A stretch of DNA of 45,787 bases, taken from NCBI GenBank assembly GCA_900316855.1, contig ONEK01000002.1:1-45787 (forward strand), in the 5' to 3' direction. The position numbers and the translations under genes were made by a program. A model generated the notes under the pieces. The model saw only the letters and a program-made list of their open reading frames with translations, made no database searches and was not told where the DNA came from. This DNA comes from an uncultured Lachnospiraceae bacterium (GTDB lineage: Bacteria; Bacillota; Clostridia; Lachnospirales; Lachnospiraceae). Shown here piece after piece: positions 16,123 to 28,150 of this stretch. How positions within the stretch are numbered: the first letter of the stretch is position 1; every line of letters starts with the position of its first letter.

Positions 16123-16974
16123 ATGGAGAAAAAAGAAAACGGCGCCAGTGTTCATGTAAGGCGCGTCATCGCTTATATTGTACTGATCCTGCTGTCATTC
16201 CTGTGTCTTGTCTGGTTCTATATTCTGTTCGTCAATGCAACCAGATCGCACCAGGAGCTGACACGGGGCTTCCGGGCCTATCCATCAACACATGCGTTTG
16301 AAAACTGGTTCAACCTCATGCATTCCTCACAGCCGGTTGTCACCGGTCTGGTTAATTCGCTGGTGATCGCAGCTCTGTCGGCGTTCCTGTGCACATATTT
16401 CTCCACGATGACTGCCTACGCCATCCACGCTTACCGCTTTAAGCTGAGGAAGTTCGCTTATACGTTTATCCTTGCAGTCATGATGATTCCGACGCAGGTT
16501 ACGGCTCTTGGCTTCATTCAGCTGATGACGAAAATGCACCTGATGGACAGCTTCATACCGCTGGTCATTCCGTCAATCGCGGCTCCGGCGACATTCTTCT
16601 ACATGAAACAGTACATGGACTCCGTGCTGTCGATTTCCCTCGTGGAAGCGGCACGGATCGACGGTTCCGGCGAATTCCACACCTTCAACAGCATCGTGCT
16701 GCCGCTCATGAAACCGGCGGTCGCCGTACAGGCGATTTTCACCTTTGTGGCGAGCTGGAACAATTACTTCACGCCTGCCCTGATCCTGCATGATGACAAC
16801 AAGAAGACGCTCCCCATTCTCATTGCACAGCTGCGCGGTGCGGACTTCCTCAAATTTGATATGGGCCAGGTATACATGATGATCGCGTTCTCGATTTTCC
16901 CGGTTATTATTGTGTACCTCGTTCTCTCCCGCAACATCGTCGGCGGTGTAACGCTCGGCGGCGTCAAGGAGTAA
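16123..16974 (+). CDS. Sugar ABC transporter permease, MalG type
   Basis: A 283-residue permease with six predicted helices and the coupling loop EAARIDGSGEFHTFNSIVLP, followed by LMKP. It partners with the upstream permease. The protein ends in VGGVTLGGVKE, a C-terminus common in MalG-like subunits. The ATG at 16123 follows GGAGG by 5 bases. It closes the operon; a strong terminator follows at 17049. Confidence 0.94.
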   Translation: MEKKENGASVHVRRVIAYIVLILLSFLCLVWFYILFVNATRSHQELTRGFRAYPSTHAFENWFNLMHSSQPVVTGLVNSLVIAALSAFLCTYFSTMTAYAIHAYRFKLRKFAYTFILAVMMIPTQVTALGFIQLMTKMHLMDSFIPLVIPSIAAPATFFYMKQYMDSVLSISLVEAARIDGSGEFHTFNSIVLPLMKPAVAVQAIFTFVASWNNYFTPALILHDDNKKTLPILIAQLRGADFLKFDMGQVYMMIAFSIFPVIIVYLVLSRNIVGGVTLGGVKE

Positions 16975-17048
16975 TTCAGACGGGTCTGGAAGCGTTACCA
17001 TCATACCCTCCTGAAACTATGTGCTAACGATTCCTTTTCCTCAATAAA

Positions 17049-17087
17049 CCCGCGGTCTTCTGCCAGAAGAAGGCCGCGGGTACTTTT
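17049..17087 (+). terminator. Terminator of the sugar transporter operon
   Basis: CCCGCGGTCTTCT (17049-17061) pairs with AGAAGAAGGCCGCGGG (17065-17080), with a small bulge, and is followed by TACTTTTT. It lies about 75 bases after the second permease stop. Confidence 0.85.
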
Positions 17088-17103
17088 TATGAAACCGGCG
17101 GGC

Positions 17104-17150
17104 CGCGAAGGCGCTATACGTGCAAACGGCTCTGCGGCGCCCGTGCAAAA
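17104..17150. repeat. Palindrome-related modules shared with the ftsH leader
   Basis: CGCGAAGGCGCT (17104-17115) is the exact reverse complement of 41829-41840, and ATACGTGCAAA (17116-17126) matches 41818-41828. CGTGCAAAA recurs at 17142-17150. The modules directly precede the mscS-type promoter. Confidence 0.55.
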
Positions 17151-17155
17151 GGCTT

Positions 17156-17185
17156 TTGACACCCCGTTCCCGGCTGTGGCACAAT
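17156..17185 (+). promoter_or_regulatory. Promoter of the MscS-type channel gene
   Basis: A consensus TTGACA (17156-17161) and CACAAT (17180-17185) are 18 bases apart. The predicted start near 17192 is only a few bases before the ATG at 17196, implying a leaderless or nearly leaderless transcript. Confidence 0.5.
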
Positions 17186-17195
17186 AATAGAAGCG

Positions 17196-18029
17196 ATGAA
17201 GATTTTACTAACGGTTTTATCCTATATCATCCCGATCCTCGTCGGGTATTTTCTTGTAAAGCTATTCAACCGGTTTACAGACCACCTGCAGAAGATCCGC
17301 CCGGAGCTGAAGGGGAACCTGGGACTGGCGGTCCTGCGGTCCGTCATCATAGCGATCATCTGGGCAGGCGCCGTTGTAGGCGCCCTGTCAAACAATAAGA
17401 ATTTCACAAAGCTGTGGGAAACCGTTCTGACGTCGGCATCCGTCCTCGGCGTTGTCATGGGTCTTGCCGCGCAGGAGACTCTGGGAAATGTCTTTTCCGG
17501 TATTGCGTTGTCGCTGGGGGAGTCACGTCCCTTCAATCTCGGCGACCGCGTCCGCATCGGTGACACCCAGGTGGGCATTGTGCGGAATATTACAATTCGC
17601 CATGTGGAACTGGAGACATACCTCGGGGAGCGGATTTTTATCCCGAACTCCGTGGCGGCATCGTCCGTGGTGGTTAATTATACAAGAGCCGGCGATATTG
17701 GCCAGACCATTGATGTTTCGGTCGCCTACGATACGGATCTGGAACATGCCAGGAAGGTGATGGCGGACGTGATCCGCTCACACCCGCTCTACCAGGGAGG
17801 GGAGCCCTCCGTCCTGTGCAGAGAGGCCGGGGAATCCGGTATTCTCCTCAGGGCGGTCATTATGACGAAGGATTTTGCCAATCTTGCACGAGTCAGTTCG
17901 GAGTGCCTTGCGGAAATTATCCGCCGCTTTGACCGTGAGGGAATCGAGATTCCCTATAACAAGCTGGAAATCCTGCAGAACCAGGTCACACTGGTTCAGA
18001 AAAAGGCAGGCAGTGATCTGGCACAGTAA
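17196..18029 (+). CDS. Small-conductance mechanosensitive channel, MscS family
   Basis: A 277-residue MscS-type channel that opens under membrane tension to release solutes during hypo-osmotic shock. Three helices occupy roughly residues 1-110. The pore-lining helix and following beta domain carry the family pattern AQETLGNVFSGIALSLGESR, then PFNLGDRVRIG and ERIFIPNSV. The C-terminal alpha/beta domain (about 175-265) is normal for the short subfamily. No convincing Shine-Dalgarno sequence precedes the ATG, in line with the promoter position. The SPFH protein gene follows after 30 bases and may be cotranscribed. Confidence 0.93.
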   Translation: MKILLTVLSYIIPILVGYFLVKLFNRFTDHLQKIRPELKGNLGLAVLRSVIIAIIWAGAVVGALSNNKNFTKLWETVLTSASVLGVVMGLAAQETLGNVFSGIALSLGESRPFNLGDRVRIGDTQVGIVRNITIRHVELETYLGERIFIPNSVAASSVVVNYTRAGDIGQTIDVSVAYDTDLEHARKVMADVIRSHPLYQGGEPSVLCREAGESGILLRAVIMTKDFANLARVSSECLAEIIRRFDREGIEIPYNKLEILQNQVTLVQKKAGSDLAQ

Positions 18030-18059
18030 ACAGCAATTCATGAAAGAAGGGAGAAAATC

Positions 18060-19286
18060 ATGGGACTGTTACGCGTAGGAGCAGATGCAGCCAAAAATGT
18101 CCTCGAGGATCAGTGGAGGGAGTACTTCTACTGCGATTCACTGGATGAGAACACACTTGCGGTCCGGGGAAGGGCACGCCGGGACCGTGGGAACAACCAC
18201 GGCGGAGAAAACGTCATCACCAACGGGTCCATCATTGCAGTCAATGACGGACAGTGCATGATCATTGTCGAGCAGGGCGCCATTGTGGATGTCTGCGCAG
18301 AACCCGGCGAGTTTGTATATGACAGCTCCAGAGAGCCGTCGGTCTTCTACGGAGGACTCTGGAAGGGAATCAAGGATTCGTTCGCGGAGTGGAAGAAGAG
18401 AGTCGGCTTCGGCGGTGAGGAAGGCGTTGACCAGCGCATTTATTACTTCAATACCAAGGAAATCCTGGGCAACAAGTACGGCACCGCAAACCCGGTTCCG
18501 TTCCGTGTCGTGGACCAGAACATCGGACTGGACATCGATATCTCCGTAGCCTGCTTCGGTGAATACGCATATAAAATTCAGGACCCGATCCTGTTTTACA
18601 AGAATATCTGCGGAAATGTGACATCGGATTACACAAGGGACCGGATTGATTCCCAGCTGAAGTCAGACCTCCTGACAGCCCTGCAGCCGGCGTTTGCGGA
18701 TATTTCCGCAAAGGGAATCCGCTACAGTGCTGTTCCGGCACACGCGGACGACATGGCGGAGTCGCTCAACCGGATCCTGTCCGATAAGTGGGGCAGGACA
18801 TATGGCATCGTGATTTCGACGTTTGGCATTAATTCTCTGAAGGCATCGAAAGAAGATGAGGACAGGATCAAGCAGCTGCAGGCCAACGCAGCACTCCGCA
18901 ATCCGGCCATGGCGGCCGCAACGCTCACGGCGGCACAGGCACAGGCGATGCAGGACGCTGCCCGGAACAAGCAGGCAGGTCCCATGATGGCGTTTGCGGG
19001 CATGAACATGGCACAGAATGCGGGCGGAATCAATGCCAACAGCCTTTTCCAGATGGCTGGCCAGCAGAGCCCGGCTCAGCCGGGAGCACAGGCACCCGCT
19101 CCTGCACAGGCTTCCCCGGCCGGTGCCTGGGTGTGCCCTTCGTGCGGCACACAGAATACCGGAAAGTTCTGCAGCAACTGCGGAACTGCCAGGCCGGCTC
19201 CTGCAGGACCCTGGGTGTGTCCTTCGTGCGGCACGCAGAATACCGGAAAGTTCTGCAGCAACTGCGGTACAAAACGGCCGGAGTAA
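18060..19286 (+). CDS. SPFH domain protein with two C-terminal zinc ribbons
   Basis: A 408-residue cytoplasmic protein of the YdjI-like SPFH group. Residues about 20-265 contain the SPFH/band-7-like core (NGSIIAVNDGQCMIIVEQG, then EPGEFVYDSS). Residues 270-355 form an Ala/Gln/Pro-rich linker. The tail holds two nearly identical CxxC-CxxC zinc ribbons: C359, C362, C371, C374 and C387, C390, C399, C402. Known relatives associate with stressed membranes and phage-shock-like systems; that role is inferred here. A GGGAG site precedes the ATG. Placement after an MscS channel is consistent with an envelope-stress function. Confidence 0.88.
   Translation: MGLLRVGADAAKNVLEDQWREYFYCDSLDENTLAVRGRARRDRGNNHGGENVITNGSIIAVNDGQCMIIVEQGAIVDVCAEPGEFVYDSSREPSVFYGGLWKGIKDSFAEWKKRVGFGGEEGVDQRIYYFNTKEILGNKYGTANPVPFRVVDQNIGLDIDISVACFGEYAYKIQDPILFYKNICGNVTSDYTRDRIDSQLKSDLLTALQPAFADISAKGIRYSAVPAHADDMAESLNRILSDKWGRTYGIVISTFGINSLKASKEDEDRIKQLQANAALRNPAMAAATLTAAQAQAMQDAARNKQAGPMMAFAGMNMAQNAGGINANSLFQMAGQQSPAQPGAQAPAPAQASPAGAWVCPSCGTQNTGKFCSNCGTARPAPAGPWVCPSCGTQNTGKFCSNCGTKRPE
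19128..19267 (+). repeat. Direct repeat encoding duplicated zinc ribbons
   Basis: The 56-base segments 19128-19183 and 19212-19267 differ at only two positions, both silent third-base changes, with an 84-base period. Such near identity at silent sites points to a recent in-frame duplication or gene conversion. Confidence 0.85.
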
Positions 19287-19326
19287 ATACTCCCGCCGCG
19301 TGGAATATAGCTGACCGTATCAGGGA

Positions 19327-19353
19327 CCCCCGCTGCCAGGCAGCGGGGGTTTC
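19327..19353 (+). terminator. Terminator after the SPFH gene
   Basis: CCCCCGCTG and CAGCGGGGG form a 9-bp stem around CCAGG, followed by TTTCT. It lies 40 bases after the SPFH gene stop. Confidence 0.75.
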
Positions 19354-19466
19354 TGCTGTAACTGTTTCCCGCATCCGGATCAGAATGGTCTGTGCCATCG
19401 GTCCATACCGCTGCATATCCTGGCTGCCCCGGCATTTTCTGCCTCCCGCAGTGCTCCCGAACAGCC

Positions 19467-19496
19467 TTGTACTGACAGCAGGGGTTGCAGTAAAAT
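19467..19496 (+). promoter_or_regulatory. Possible uvrB promoter
   Basis: TTGTAC (19467-19472) and TAAAAT (19491-19496) are 18 bases apart, with a predicted start near 19503. No full LexA box was found nearby; CGAAC at 19459 is only a half-site. Confidence 0.4.
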
Positions 19497-19557
19497 GTCA
19501 GCACTGCTATCATTCCACACACTGCACCGTAGAGGATTCTCTGTCAGGAGGCTTTGG

Positions 19558-21630
<2,073 letters not shown>

Positions 21631-21644
21631 CTTTGAGGCGAACT

Positions 21645-24629
21645 ATGAAATCATCCGTACAGAAAATGAAAAAGCCGGATTACTGGCCTTCCCTGCAGCA
21701 GGCACAGGAGCGTGCCAGACAGGAGCAGTCGGGACACAGCGGAACATCCGTCCCGGATCCGGACGACTGCATCCGCATCCGCGGCGCAAAGGAGCACAAC
21801 CTGAAATCCGTGAGTGTGGATATTCCCCGCGGGAAGCTGGTCGTTCTGACAGGCTTGTCCGGCTCCGGCAAGTCGTCGCTTGCCTTTGACACGATTTATG
21901 CCGAAGGCCAGCGACGGTACATGGAGTCCCTCTCCTCATACGCACGGCAGTTCCTGGGTCAGATGGAGAAGCCGGACGTCGAGAAAATCGAAGGACTTTC
22001 CCCTGCGATTTCCATTGATCAGAAGTCTACAAACCGGAACCCCCGTTCCACGGTAGGGACCGTGACGGAAATCTATGATTACTTCCGGCTTCTGTATGCG
22101 AGGATCGGAATCCCGCACTGCCCGAACTGCGGACGCGAAATCTCCCGGCAGACTGTCGACCAGATGGTGGATCAGGTGAAGAAGCTGCCGGAACGGACAA
22201 AGATCCTGGTGCTTTCGCCGGTTGTGCGCGGCAAGAAGGGTATGCACGAAAAGGTACTTGATCGCGCCAGAAAAGCGGGTTACGCGCGCGTTCTCATTGA
22301 CGGAAGCCAGTATGACCTGTCGGATGAGGAAATCCGGCTTGACAAAAATATCAAGCACAACATCGAGATCGTCATTGACCGCCTTGTAGTGAAGGAGGGC
22401 ATGGAGCGCAGGCTTACGGACTCCCTGGAGAATGCGCTCTCCCTGGGGCAGGGACTTGCGCAGGTGCAGGTAGTGGACGGCGAGCTGATCCAGTTCTCCC
22501 AGAATTTTGCCTGCCCGGACTGCGGAATTTCCATTCCGGAAATTGAACCGAGGAGCTTTTCGTTCAACAATCCGTTCGGCGCCTGCCCGGAATGTGCCGG
22601 CATCGGATACAAGATGGAATTTGATCCGGCGCTGCTGGTTCCGGACCGGACGAAATCCATCAGCGAGGGAGCTATTGCGGTCATCGGCTGGCAGAGCTGC
22701 ATGAAGCCGGGCAGCTGGTCGAATGCGCTTCTTGCGGGGCTTTCCAGAAAGTATAAATTCAGCCTCGATACGCCGTGGGAAAAGCTTTCTTCCAGAGTAC
22801 AGAATATCCTGATGAACGGAGCGCCGGACGAATTTTCCATTTATTACAAGAGTCAGACCTCGGTCCGGGAGGTGGAATACCGCGTTACCTGGGAAGGTCT
22901 CCTGGAAAACACGAACCGCAGGTACCGCGAAACGTCCGGGGACCGGACGCGGCAGGAATATGAAACGTTCTTGAACATCAGCCCCTGCAAGGCCTGCGGA
23001 GGCAAAAGACTCCGTCCGGAATCCCTTTCCGTAACCGTTGCCGACAGGAATATTTATGATGTCACGTGTCTGTCGGTGAAAAATCTCCTGCAGTGGCTGT
23101 CGGACCTGAAGCTGGATCCCACAAGGGCTTTCATAGGCGAACAGATCCTGAAGGAGATCCGGGCAAGGGTCAGCTTCCTGAACGATGTCGGATTGGATTA
23201 CCTCACGCTCTCACGGGCAACGTCAACGCTGTCCGGGGGAGAGGCACAGCGCATCCGTCTGGCGACACAGATCGGCTCCGGTCTGGTGGGGGTGTGCTAT
23301 ATTCTCGATGAGCCCAGCATCGGTCTGCACCAGCGGGACAACGACAAGCTGCTGCGTACGCTGAAGAATCTCCGGGATCTGCACAATACGGTGATTGTCG
23401 TCGAACACGATGAGGATACAATGCGCGCGGCGGACTATATCGTCGACGTGGGTCCGGGCGCTGGTTCACACGGCGGCGAAATCGTCGCGGCGGGGACCGC
23501 ACAGGAAATCATGAATACGCCCGGGTCCGTCACAGGGGATTACCTTGCAGGAAGACGGTTCATCCCGGTGCCGGAACACAGGCGTAAGCCGGCCGGCTGG
23601 CTTACGATCCGTGGAGCCGCCAAAAACAACCTGAAGCATATTGATGTAAGGATCCCTCTGGGCGTCCTGTGCCTTGTGACCGGTGTATCGGGCTCCGGGA
23701 AGAGCTCGCTCATCAATGAAATCCTGTACAGGCAGCTGGCCCATGACCTGAACCACGCACGTCTTGCCGCGGGTGAAAACGACGGGATCGAGGGAGTGGA
23801 GCAGCTCGACAAGGTCATCAATATCGATCAGTCGCCCATCGGGCGGACACCCCGGTCCAATCCCGCAACCTATACCGGGGTTTTTGACATGATCCGGGAT
23901 CTCTTTGCGGGCACGCCGGACGCAAAATCAAGGGGATACACAAAGGGGCGCTTTTCCTTCAATGTGAAGGGAGGCCGCTGCGAGGCGTGCCAGGGCGATG
24001 GCATCCGCAAGATTGAGATGCATTTCCTGCCCGATGTCTATGTGCCCTGCGAGGTCTGCGGGGGGAAGCGCTACAACCGCGAGACTCTGGAGGTGAAATA
24101 TAAGGGTAAGAGCATCTTCGACGTGCTCGATATGACAATCGAGGAAGCAGTGCAGTTCTTTGAGAATGTTCCCTCCATCCGGAACAGGATCAAAACACTG
24201 TATGACGTCGGCCTGGGTTATGTGAAGCTGGGTCAGCCGTCCACGGAGCTCTCGGGCGGAGAGGCACAGCGGATCAAGCTGGCTGCCGAGCTCTCCCGCA
24301 GATCCACGGGCCGTACCATCTATATCCTGGACGAACCAACGACAGGCCTGCATTTTGAGGATGTCAGCAAGCTGACGCGCATCCTGCAGAAGCTCGTGGA
24401 AGGCGGCAACTCCGTGGTTGTGATTGAACACAATCTGGATGTCATCAAAACGGCGGACTATATCATTGACATGGGGCCGGAAGGCGGCGACGGCGGCGGA
24501 ACGGTCGTCTTCGAGGGAACACCGGAGGAGATTGCGCAATGTCACTCCTCCTACACCGGATTTTATGTGAATAAAATGCTGGAGGCAGACAGGAAACGCA
24601 AAAATTCTTTGAATTGTACAGATGCCTAG
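21645..24629 (+). CDS. uvrA: Excinuclease ABC subunit A
   Basis: A 994-residue UvrA, the dimeric ATPase that scans DNA for damage and loads UvrB. It contains two ABC modules: Walker [10 protein letters not shown] at 70-78 and a second GVSGSGKSS in the C-terminal half, each with an LSGGEAQR signature. Zinc modules are visible as CPNCG, CPDCG/CPEC, CKAC and CEAC/CEVC pairs. The N-terminus carries about 40 extra residues (rich in Lys, Gln, Arg and Glu) before the usual start [12 protein letters not shown]; the ATG at 21645 has GAGG 6 bases upstream, so the extension is probably translated. It is cotranscribed with uvrB. Confidence 0.97.
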   Translation: MKSSVQKMKKPDYWPSLQQAQERARQEQSGHSGTSVPDPDDCIRIRGAKEHNLKSVSVDIPRGKLVVLTGLSGSGKSSLAFDTIYAEGQRRYMESLSSYARQFLGQMEKPDVEKIEGLSPAISIDQKSTNRNPRSTVGTVTEIYDYFRLLYARIGIPHCPNCGREISRQTVDQMVDQVKKLPERTKILVLSPVVRGKKGMHEKVLDRARKAGYARVLIDGSQYDLSDEEIRLDKNIKHNIEIVIDRLVVKEGMERRLTDSLENALSLGQGLAQVQVVDGELIQFSQNFACPDCGISIPEIEPRSFSFNNPFGACPECAGIGYKMEFDPALLVPDRTKSISEGAIAVIGWQSCMKPGSWSNALLAGLSRKYKFSLDTPWEKLSSRVQNILMNGAPDEFSIYYKSQTSVREVEYRVTWEGLLENTNRRYRETSGDRTRQEYETFLNISPCKACGGKRLRPESLSVTVADRNIYDVTCLSVKNLLQWLSDLKLDPTRAFIGEQILKEIRARVSFLNDVGLDYLTLSRATSTLSGGEAQRIRLATQIGSGLVGVCYILDEPSIGLHQRDNDKLLRTLKNLRDLHNTVIVVEHDEDTMRAADYIVDVGPGAGSHGGEIVAAGTAQEIMNTPGSVTGDYLAGRRFIPVPEHRRKPAGWLTIRGAAKNNLKHIDVRIPLGVLCLVTGVSGSGKSSLINEILYRQLAHDLNHARLAAGENDGIEGVEQLDKVINIDQSPIGRTPRSNPATYTGVFDMIRDLFAGTPDAKSRGYTKGRFSFNVKGGRCEACQGDGIRKIEMHFLPDVYVPCEVCGGKRYNRETLEVKYKGKSIFDVLDMTIEEAVQFFENVPSIRNRIKTLYDVGLGYVKLGQPSTELSGGEAQRIKLAAELSRRSTGRTIYILDEPTTGLHFEDVSKLTRILQKLVEGGNSVVVIEHNLDVIKTADYIIDMGPEGGDGGGTVVFEGTPEEIAQCHSSYTGFYVNKMLEADRKRKNSLNCTDA

Positions 24630-24637
24630 TCTATACT
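24609..24637 (+). promoter_or_regulatory. Promoter of the mreB homolog
   Basis: TTGAAT (24609-24614) and TATACT (24632-24637) have a 17-base spacer. The -35 box lies inside the last codons of uvrA. The leader of about 80 bases contains a weak GAAAGG/CCTTTC hairpin (from 24645). Confidence 0.65.
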
Positions 24638-24724
24638 AAAAAAGCGAAAGGTGTGAGCAGCCTTTCTTTATGGCACCATCAGTAAGGAGTATAAGCCCGC
24701 AGGGAGTGCGGGCACGGAGAATGT

Positions 24725-25723
24725 ATGGCATTTTCGGATATCGGAATCGATCTGGGGACCGCCAGCGTCCTGGTTTATATCAGGGGGCGCGGCGTGGTTC
24801 TGAAAGAACCCTCTGTCGTGGCGTTTGACAGGGATACGAACAAGATCAAGGCAATTGGTGAGGATGCAAGGCTGATGCTCGGCAGGACGCCGGGCAATAT
24901 AGTGGCAGTGCGGCCGCTTCGGCAGGGAGTCATTTCGGACTATACCGTTACCGAGAAGATGATGAAGTATTTCATCCAGAAGGCCGTGGGCAGACGGACA
25001 TTCCGCAAGCCCAGAATTGCCGTGTGCGTACCCTCTCAGGTGACGGAGGTCGAGAAAAAGGCTGTTGAGGATGCTACGTTTCAGGCGGGAGCCAGAGAGG
25101 TCTACATCATCGAGGAGCCCATTGCTGCGGCGATCGGAGCCGGCATTGATATTGCCAAGCCGTGCGGCAACATGGTGGTTGACATCGGAGGCGGCACAAC
25201 GGATATTGCGGTAATTTCGCTCGGGGGTACCGTAGTCTCCACGTCCATCAAGATCGCCGGAGACGATTTCGATGACGCGCTCGTGCGCTATATGCGCAAG
25301 AAATACAACCTGCTCGTCGGAGAGCGGACAGCAGAGGATATCAAGATCAAAATCGGCAGCTGCTATCCCCGGGCGGAGGACGACTACTGCGAGGTGCGCG
25401 GCCGTAATCTTGTGACGGGTCTCCCGCGGACGATCAAGGTATCCGCTTCCGAGACGGAGGAAGCGCTGAAGGAGCCGACGAACCAGATTGTGGAGGCGGT
25501 TCATTCCGTGCTGGAGAAAACTCCGCCGGAGCTTGCCGCGGACATCGCGGACCGCGGAATTGTGCTGACGGGGGGCGGGTCCCTGCTGTCCGGTCTGGAG
25601 GAACTCATCACCTCGAAGACCGGAATCAGCGCGGTAACGGCGGAGGATCCCATGACGGCTGTTGCCATCGGCACGGGAAAATATGTGGAATTTCTGTCCA
25701 GCCGCGGCGCTATTGACGCCTGA
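24725..25723 (+). CDS. mreB: MreB/Mbl family rod-shape actin homolog
   Basis: A 332-residue bacterial actin. The phosphate and nucleotide motifs are present: IGIDLGTASVLVY at the N-terminus, VVDIGGGTTDIAVISLGG in the middle and GIVLTGGGSLLSGLEE near the end. The protein polymerises under the membrane and directs lateral wall synthesis. Length is normal. Unlike the classical locus it is not followed by mreC and mreD, but stands alone between uvrA and recD2 with its own promoter and terminator, as Mbl or MreBH paralogs often do. The ATG at 24725 has GGAG 5 bases upstream. Confidence 0.95.
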   Translation: MAFSDIGIDLGTASVLVYIRGRGVVLKEPSVVAFDRDTNKIKAIGEDARLMLGRTPGNIVAVRPLRQGVISDYTVTEKMMKYFIQKAVGRRTFRKPRIAVCVPSQVTEVEKKAVEDATFQAGAREVYIIEEPIAAAIGAGIDIAKPCGNMVVDIGGGTTDIAVISLGGTVVSTSIKIAGDDFDDALVRYMRKKYNLLVGERTAEDIKIKIGSCYPRAEDDYCEVRGRNLVTGLPRTIKVSASETEEALKEPTNQIVEAVHSVLEKTPPELAADIADRGIVLTGGGSLLSGLEELITSKTGISAVTAEDPMTAVAIGTGKYVEFLSSRGAIDA

Positions 25724-25748
25724 GAAATCCGGCTGTGACTGATCATCC

Positions 25749-25791
25749 GGAAGGAGAAGCCGGCAGCGATGCCCTTCCCCTTCCTTTTTTT
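25749..25791 (+). terminator. Terminator after mreB
   Basis: GGAAGGAGAAG (25749-25759) pairs with CTTCCCCTTCC (25774-25784) with one mismatch, followed by seven T residues. An in-frame ATG of the recD2 frame at 25769 falls inside the loop, which argues against its use. Confidence 0.8.
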
Positions 25792-25855
25792 GCAGCATCA
25801 GGGTCCCGGTGGATATCGCGCCTGCACGAATGTACACCAGAGACCGGGGAGAAAC

Positions 25856-28150
25856 GTGGAAACTCTGAAGGGCTATGTCTCAGCGGTAATTTATCGCAAT
25901 GAGGAGAATACCTATACGGTTTTTGAGATCAACTGCGAGGGAGAGATCCACACCTGTACCGGTTTCCCCGCACAGATTTCGGAGGGGGAGAGCTGCGCCC
26001 TGGAGGGGGAATTCGTAAGCCATCCGGTTTACGGGCCGCAGTTCCGGGTCTGCACCTATACTCCGTGCGCACCGGATACGGAACAGGCTGTGTTCCGGTA
26101 TCTGGCGTCCGGCGCGATTCCGGGCATCCGGGAGGCGACAGCCCGGAAGATCCTTCAGAAATTCGGCACCGATACAATGAAAATCCTCGATGAGCAGCCG
26201 GAGCGCCTGTCTGAAATCAAGGGAATCAGCGAGCGGAAGGCAAGGGAGATTGCAGCTTCGCTGGAGGAAAGACGCGACACGCGGAACGCGCTGATGTATC
26301 TGCAGCAGTTTGCCCTTTCCAACCAGCAGGCACTCCGGATCTGGAACACCTACGGGATGGAGATGTATACAGTTCTGAAGGAAAACCCCTACCGTCTCGC
26401 GGAGGATATCGATGGAATCGGCTTTGCAAGGGCGGATGAAATCGCACACCGTCTCGGTGTGGTCGCGGATTCCGAATTCCGGATCAGGAGCGGCATCCTG
26501 TACTGCCTTTCCGTGGGACTGTCACAGGGAAACACCTGGATCGGGCAAGATGAGCTCGCCGGGAGAACCGCAGCCCTGCTGCAGGTATCCGCGGACCAGG
26601 TTCTGCTGCAGATTGATAATCTCGCCATGGACGCGAAAATCCGCTGCCGCTTCCGGACCGATGCTGCGGCTTCGATGCCGGAAGCTCCGGCTGAGCACAA
26701 GGAAGAACCGCACACGGTCTGCGTTTACAGTAACGCAGCTTATGCTGTAGAACAGCAGATCGCCCGAAAAATGATCGATCTTGCGGCAGCCGCCGCGGAT
26801 TCCTGCTCCGCCGCCGAAATTGATGAGAAAATCCTGAAACTGGAGCAGAATGAGGAAATCCGTCTGGATGATCTGCAGCGCGACGCGGTGCGTGCAGCAG
26901 CGTCCGGAAGCGTTCTCATCCTGTCGGGAGGCCCCGGAACGGGCAAAACCACGACGATCAATGCCATCATCCGATATTTCCGCTCGGAGCTTAAGACGGT
27001 TCTTCTGGCTGCCCCGACGGGTCGTGCGGCCAAGAGAATGAGTGAGGCGACCGGCAGGGAAGCCATGACCATTCACCGGCTGCTGGGCTACCGCGCCGCG
27101 GGAGCGGAACCGGATTCCCTGGTCCGGACCGGGGATTCAGCGCTCCGCTTTGACAAAGGGGAAGATAACCCGCTGGAAGCAGATGTTATTATCATTGATG
27201 AAATGTCCATGGTGGACATATTCCTGTTTCATGCGCTGCTTCGTGCAGTCTCTCCCGGCACCCGCCTCATCCTTGTCGGAGATGCCCATCAGCTGCCTTC
27301 GGTCGGACCGGGAAGGGTTCTCCAGGACCTGATGGATTCCGGAGCCTTCCGGACGATCATCCTTGAGAAGATTTTCCGGCAGGCTGCCAGGAGCGATATT
27401 ATCATGAACGCGCACAGGCTCCTTCAGGGCGCCCCGATGAAGCTGGACAATCACAGCCGGGACTTTTTCTTTCTGGAACGCTCCGATCCCAAGGTTATTT
27501 ACAAGCATACCGTGCAGCTCGTGCAGGAGCTGCTGCCGCGATACCTGAATTGCAGCCCGGGAGAAATTCAGGTGCTGACGCCGATGCGCAAGGGCCTCCT
27601 GGGATCCGTCCGGCTCAACGAGGTGCTGCAGGGTGTATTGAACCCGGCCAGACCGGGCCGGCAGCAGATCACGGCACACGACGTGACATTCCGGCTGGGA
27701 GACAAGGTCATGCAGACCCGCAACAACTATCAGATGGAGTGGAGGGTTCCCGGCAATTTCGGCATGGCGGTAGACCAGGGTACGGGGATTTTCAACGGCG
27801 ATTTCGGGACGGTTACCGGCATTCAGGAGACGGCCGGAATGATGGAGGTCACTTTTGACGAGGGACGGGTGGTCGACTATCCCCTTCAGGACCTGGATGA
27901 TCTGGAACTTGCCTATGCCATCACGGTACATAAATCACAGGGCTCGGAATATCCTGCTGTGATCCTGCCGCTGCTGTCCGGCCCGCCGGGCCTGTTCTAC
28001 CGGAATCTTCTGTACACTGCGATCACAAGGGCCAGGAAGTGTGTTGTCATTCTCGGATCCCGCCAGTGCGTTGAGGATATGGCGCGAAATGTCAGTCAGA
28101 ACACCCGGATGACGGGATTGGAGGAACGGATTCATGAAATCCTGGGATGA
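25856..28150 (+). CDS. recD2: ATP-dependent RecD2-type helicase
   Basis: A 764-residue SF1B 5'-3' DNA helicase of the RecD2 class (RecD-like but independent of RecBC), involved in DNA repair and replication fork maintenance. It has an N-terminal OB-like domain (1-75, METLKGYVSAVIYRNEENTYTVFE), helix-hairpin-helix motifs (about 85-200), Walker A GGPGTGKT at 358-365, Walker B IIIDEMSMVD, and C-terminal SF1 motifs including AYAITVHKSQGSEYP. The GTG at 25856 is selected because GGGGAG lies 4 bases upstream and the protein then begins exactly where family members begin; the upstream ATG at 25769 lies in the mreB terminator. The next gene, comF, overlaps its end by 17 bases. Confidence 0.93.
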   Translation: METLKGYVSAVIYRNEENTYTVFEINCEGEIHTCTGFPAQISEGESCALEGEFVSHPVYGPQFRVCTYTPCAPDTEQAVFRYLASGAIPGIREATARKILQKFGTDTMKILDEQPERLSEIKGISERKAREIAASLEERRDTRNALMYLQQFALSNQQALRIWNTYGMEMYTVLKENPYRLAEDIDGIGFARADEIAHRLGVVADSEFRIRSGILYCLSVGLSQGNTWIGQDELAGRTAALLQVSADQVLLQIDNLAMDAKIRCRFRTDAAASMPEAPAEHKEEPHTVCVYSNAAYAVEQQIARKMIDLAAAAADSCSAAEIDEKILKLEQNEEIRLDDLQRDAVRAAASGSVLILSGGPGTGKTTTINAIIRYFRSELKTVLLAAPTGRAAKRMSEATGREAMTIHRLLGYRAAGAEPDSLVRTGDSALRFDKGEDNPLEADVIIIDEMSMVDIFLFHALLRAVSPGTRLILVGDAHQLPSVGPGRVLQDLMDSGAFRTIILEKIFRQAARSDIIMNAHRLLQGAPMKLDNHSRDFFFLERSDPKVIYKHTVQLVQELLPRYLNCSPGEIQVLTPMRKGLLGSVRLNEVLQGVLNPARPGRQQITAHDVTFRLGDKVMQTRNNYQMEWRVPGNFGMAVDQGTGIFNGDFGTVTGIQETAGMMEVTFDEGRVVDYPLQDLDDLELAYAITVHKSQGSEYPAVILPLLSGPPGLFYRNLLYTAITRARKCVVILGSRQCVEDMARNVSQNTRMTGLEERIHEILG

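Noticed and set aside
19456..19473. Possible LexA box upstream of uvrB
   Set aside because: CGAAC is present but the matching GTTCG half is missing at the required distance, so only a half-site is seen.
25769..25855. N-terminal extension of RecD2 from ATG 25769
   Set aside because: The ATG lies in the loop of the mreB terminator, the extra residues are not family-like, and GTG 25856 has GGGGAG at proper spacing.
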